A stretch of DNA of 14,656 nt from Anaerolineae bacterium (GTDB lineage Bacteria > Chloroflexota > Anaerolineae > Aggregatilineales > Phototrophicaceae): assembly GCA_014379235.1 (NCBI GenBank), contig JACMMD010000924.1, positions 1-14,656 on the forward strand, read 5' to 3'. Below are positions 12,510 through 14,656 of the stretch, piece after piece. The translations under genes and the position numbers were made by a program. Under the pieces are notes generated by a model. The model was not told the DNA's origin. It searched no databases and saw only the letters and a program-made list of their open reading frames with translations. Positions within the stretch are counted from its first letter, which is position 1; each line of letters starts with the position of its first letter.

Positions 12510-13265
12510 ATGAAGCACTTGCATCAAAAATCGCGTGGTCAAATTCTCGCCATTGTCGCGTTGGTTCTGGTCGCGGTTGTGGCCACGCCCGCCGCCGCAC
12601 AGGATACGCCAGTTGTGCCGGGCCCGCAGGTTCCATTTGCCAACACGATCACCGTGAGCGGCTTTGGCGACGCCTTTGGCCGCCCGGACATCGCCCGCAT
12701 CGAAATGGGCGTAGACATCGCTAACGAAAACGTTGGCGAGGCTTTCTCGCAGGCTAACACCGTCATGAACGAAGTCATCGCGGCTATCGTCGCCACAGGC
12801 ACCGCGCAAGAGGACGTTCAGACCAGCGGTATCAACATGTGGGCCGAAGATCGCTATAACCCCGAAACAGGTGAACCGACTGGCGTTCGTCTGTACCATG
12901 TGAGCAACACCGTGCGCGTGACCGTGCGCGACGTCGAACAGGTTGAAGAAGTCATCAGCGCGGCTGTCGAGGCTGGCGCGAACAACGTCTACGGCCTGAG
13001 CTTCGGCATCGACGACACCGATTCGCTGGAGCAGGAAGCCCGCGTCGAAGCGTTGGATAACGCCCGCACCCGTGCGGAGCAGCTTGCTACCGCTATCGGC
13101 GCGACACTCGGTGCCCCGATCATCGTCAATGAAACCTACGGCGGCGGCGGTATTGCGATGCCGTATAGCCTTGATCGCGCTCAGGGTGGCGGCGGCGGCG
13201 CGCCCGTTGAACCCGGCCAGAGTTCGGTCAGTGTGCAGGTGCAAGTGACCTACAGCATCAGCTAA
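12510..13265 (+). CDS. Exported SIMPL-domain (DUF541) protein
   Basis: 251 residues from the ATG at 12510, supported by AAGGAG at 12495-12500; an earlier in-frame ATG at 12420 lacks this and would place 30 residues before the signal peptide. Signal peptide: basic start, hydrophobic stretch and a PAAAQ cleavage region near residues 27-31. The mature part begins ITVSGFGDAFGRPDIARIEMGV, the standard start of SIMPL/DUF541 domains, with the expected repeat of helices ending in EARVEALDNARTRAEQLATAIGATLG and a last strand VSVQVQVTYSI. A Gly-rich insert lies near residue 230. SIMPL proteins are exported and linked to oxidative or envelope stress, without a firmly known activity. Length is normal. 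Transcription ends at the terminator at 13306-13341. Confidence 0.92.
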   Translation: MKHLHQKSRGQILAIVALVLVAVVATPAAAQDTPVVPGPQVPFANTITVSGFGDAFGRPDIARIEMGVDIANENVGEAFSQANTVMNEVIAAIVATGTAQEDVQTSGINMWAEDRYNPETGEPTGVRLYHVSNTVRVTVRDVEQVEEVISAAVEAGANNVYGLSFGIDDTDSLEQEARVEALDNARTRAEQLATAIGATLGAPIIVNETYGGGGIAMPYSLDRAQGGGGGAPVEPGQSSVSVQVQVTYSIS

Positions 13266-13276
13266 CAAATGTGAAT

Positions 13277-13291
13277 GTAGGGGCATTGCCC
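13277..13291 (+). repeat. Possible remnant of the GTAGGGGC repeat
   Basis: GTAGGGGCATTGCCC follows the SIMPL stop by 11 bp and matches the outer 8 bases of the palindromic family, but no second arm is present. It could be a decayed copy or chance. Confidence 0.35.
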
Positions 13292-13305
13292 TTGCTTGAA
13301 CACAA

Positions 13306-13341
13306 CGGCGGCGGTGGAGCATATCTACCGCCGCTGTTTTT
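13306..13341 (+). terminator. Intrinsic terminator after the SIMPL gene
   Basis: A 13-bp GC-rich stem (13306-13318 with 13324-13336, two G-U pairs) closes a 5-nt loop and is followed by TTTTT. It starts 40 bp after the SIMPL stop. The T-tract overlaps the stop codon (13340-13342) of the convergent propeller gene, so the two gene ends are packed around one structure. Confidence 0.85.
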
Positions 13342-14656
13342 ATTCCGCTGCAAGTATCTCGTTCAAATCCCATGTGAGAACGGCCAGCCTACTCCTTACA
13401 AAAAGCTGTTCGCCATCCTCGCTGAACCATACTCGCATTCCAACAGCATTTAGCCGCGTGATGCGCTCCCCCGTTTCCACATCCCACACACTAACATCGT
13501 TGCCGTTATAATCCGAGGTGACGAGGATATTCTCATCAGGACTTAGGGCGAGCGTAACGGATCCGCCTTCGTCAGGCGAACAGCGGCGATCATAGACGAG
13601 AGTAAACAGCGTTTCGTCATCTTCATTTCTTACAAAACGCTCAAAGCGATTATCGACATTACAGCGAATCGTATAATATTCTGCGCCATCTACAACTAGG
13701 TACGCTAACCCGACTGTATAGTCGAATGCGCTCGGCGCAAGCAGCACGGACTCGGCTGCGCCAGCCGGAAGCGTTGCCAGATTTACTCGCTCTGGCAGCC
13801 AGCCCGCCGACGCGCAGTTTCCACTGCCAAGTTCACGCCAGATCGTCCCCGTAAGATTCATGACACCTAACTCACAACTGCTGCAACCATCCGAAATGCA
13901 AACGGAATCGTAAGTCATCAGCCATTCTTCTGAGGGATGCCAGTTAAAACCCTGCTTGCCCGACGTTCCACTGCTGTGTGGTGGAAGATTAACCGATAAA
14001 CCAGTCCATGTGTCGGTGAGTAAGCTGTCTAATCCAAGTGTGACTTGATAACGCCCACTGGGAGACGTTCTAAACTCCCTTGCATCAGGGGTTGGATACA
14101 CCTCTGCAACAAGCGAACTTTCAAAATCGTGCTGTGTCGCTGGCTCTTTCTGGACGCTACCATCAAATCCCATCGTGACACGGGAAAAGCGTTCTTCCTC
14201 ACCATTCGCATAAAAGGTCTCTGAAAGATAGAACTCGATTCCTGTTGGTAGCCAATTTACCGCTGTCCATGTAGCCGAATCATCTCTACGGCTGGTCAGG
14301 TTAGCGAGAGGGTACTGTTGATTGGCATCAACTAGCCAGAACGTTGAGTAATAACAGCCCGAACATGGATCATAACTGCCGACCACGAACAGCATATCCG
14401 CCGTCGGGGCCCATTCCATCGTGAGGATACTGATAAAGCTGTCCAATACTTCAACACGGTCTTGATCGTCGGCCCGCACCACGTAGCTGCCGCGTATGTT
14501 GCTAACATATGGTTCAACGGTGAAATTCCGCCAAGCAAACCATTCACCAGTAGGTGACCATCCCGGCTCATCGATGATATCCCTACCACGCGGCATAACT
14601 CCCTGTGCAATAACGCGGCTATTTGTCCCATCGGCGCGCTCGATGACAAAGCCGTT
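13340..14656 (-). CDS. WD40/TolB-like beta-propeller protein (partial)
   Basis: The frame stays open to the window edge: the 20 codons before the Met at 14596 read on smoothly (NGFVIERADGTNSRVIAQGV), so that Met is internal and the N-terminus is missing. The visible 438 residues have repeated propeller-blade phrases: PGWSPTGEWFAW, MEWAPTADMLFVV, FNWHPSEEWLMTY, and near the C-terminus a classical blade, LALSPDENILVTSDYNGNDVSVWDVETGERITRL, followed by a half blade that may close the ring. Several Cys pairs (CSGC, CSSC) suggest an exported or surface-exposed protein with disulfides. No enzymatic motif is seen; such proteins commonly mediate protein contacts. The domain in front of the propeller, if any, is outside the window. 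Confidence 0.75.
   Translation of the reverse strand, partial: NGFVIERADGTNSRVIAQGVMPRGRDIIDEPGWSPTGEWFAWRNFTVEPYVSNIRGSYVVRADDQDRVEVLDSFISILTMEWAPTADMLFVVGSYDPCSGCYYSTFWLVDANQQYPLANLTSRRDDSATWTAVNWLPTGIEFYLSETFYANGEEERFSRVTMGFDGSVQKEPATQHDFESSLVAEVYPTPDAREFRTSPSGRYQVTLGLDSLLTDTWTGLSVNLPPHSSGTSGKQGFNWHPSEEWLMTYDSVCISDGCSSCELGVMNLTGTIWRELGSGNCASAGWLPERVNLATLPAGAAESVLLAPSAFDYTVGLAYLVVDGAEYYTIRCNVDNRFERFVRNEDDETLFTLVYDRRCSPDEGGSVTLALSPDENILVTSDYNGNDVSVWDVETGERITRLNAVGMRVWFSEDGEQLFVRSRLAVLTWDLNEILAAE

Noticed and set aside
12438..13373. 311-codon minus-strand frame opposite the SIMPL gene
   Set aside because: No family pattern; the plus strand has a signal peptide, ribosome site and SIMPL domain.

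Overview
The window looks like a chromosomal stretch of a moderately GC-rich bacterium, most likely a member of the Chloroflexota (Anaerolineae-like). This is inferred from the mix of genes: YfhO and GT39-type membrane proteins, a PA14/SH3b surface protein with a Thr/Pro linker, a WD40-type propeller protein, a SIMPL protein, DUF4231/SLATT and TIR proteins. Several families of short palindromic and tandem repeats add to the impression. No rRNA, tRNA, CRISPR array, transposase or replication origin was seen, and no marker gene fixes the taxonomy.

Layout. 1-939: C-terminal part of a polytopic glycosyltransferase-like protein, cut by the left edge. 985-5106: a same-strand cluster that is the most interesting part. 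It encodes a DUF4231/SLATT-type membrane protein, a single-domain receiver, a TIR-domain protein, a strongly degenerate receiver, and a 571-residue fusion (pseudo-receiver, proline-rich linker, unnamed domain, second TIR). A nearly identical 14-nt leader sits directly before each of the three receiver start codons, so the receivers look like products of local duplication. Their phosphorylation residues are lost in steps: Asp kept, Asp to Glu, Asp to Gly. 5301-5627: a small single-pass membrane protein with a duplicated 14-residue tail motif. 5692-8604: a large YfhO-family protein whose gene carries two in-frame repeat insertions. 8775-9155: a receiver with all canonical residues. 9156-11009, minus strand: DUF2071 protein, VOC protein and a short AraC-type regulator. 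11153-12187, minus strand: the anchored PA14/SH3b protein. 12510-13265: an exported SIMPL protein, followed by a clear terminator. 13340-14656, minus strand: a propeller protein cut by the right edge.

How the genes may work together (inference). The 985-5106 cluster combines a SLATT-type membrane protein with two TIR domains, both keeping a candidate catalytic Glu. Families of both kinds are known from nucleotide-based bacterial immunity and stress signalling. The unusual element is the set of degenerate receivers standing next to the TIRs or fused to one, which could act as phosphorylation-independent adaptors or sensors. No function can be proven from sequence alone.

Repeats. Three layers run through the window: a palindromic family ending in GTAGGG(GC) and its complement (1869-1942, 6611-6642 inside yfhO, 10495-10551); a longer inverted element at 11048-11150; and degenerate 7-bp tandem arrays in two intergenic gaps (5144-5288 and about 12272-12390), with 8-bp/42-bp tandem units inside yfhO.
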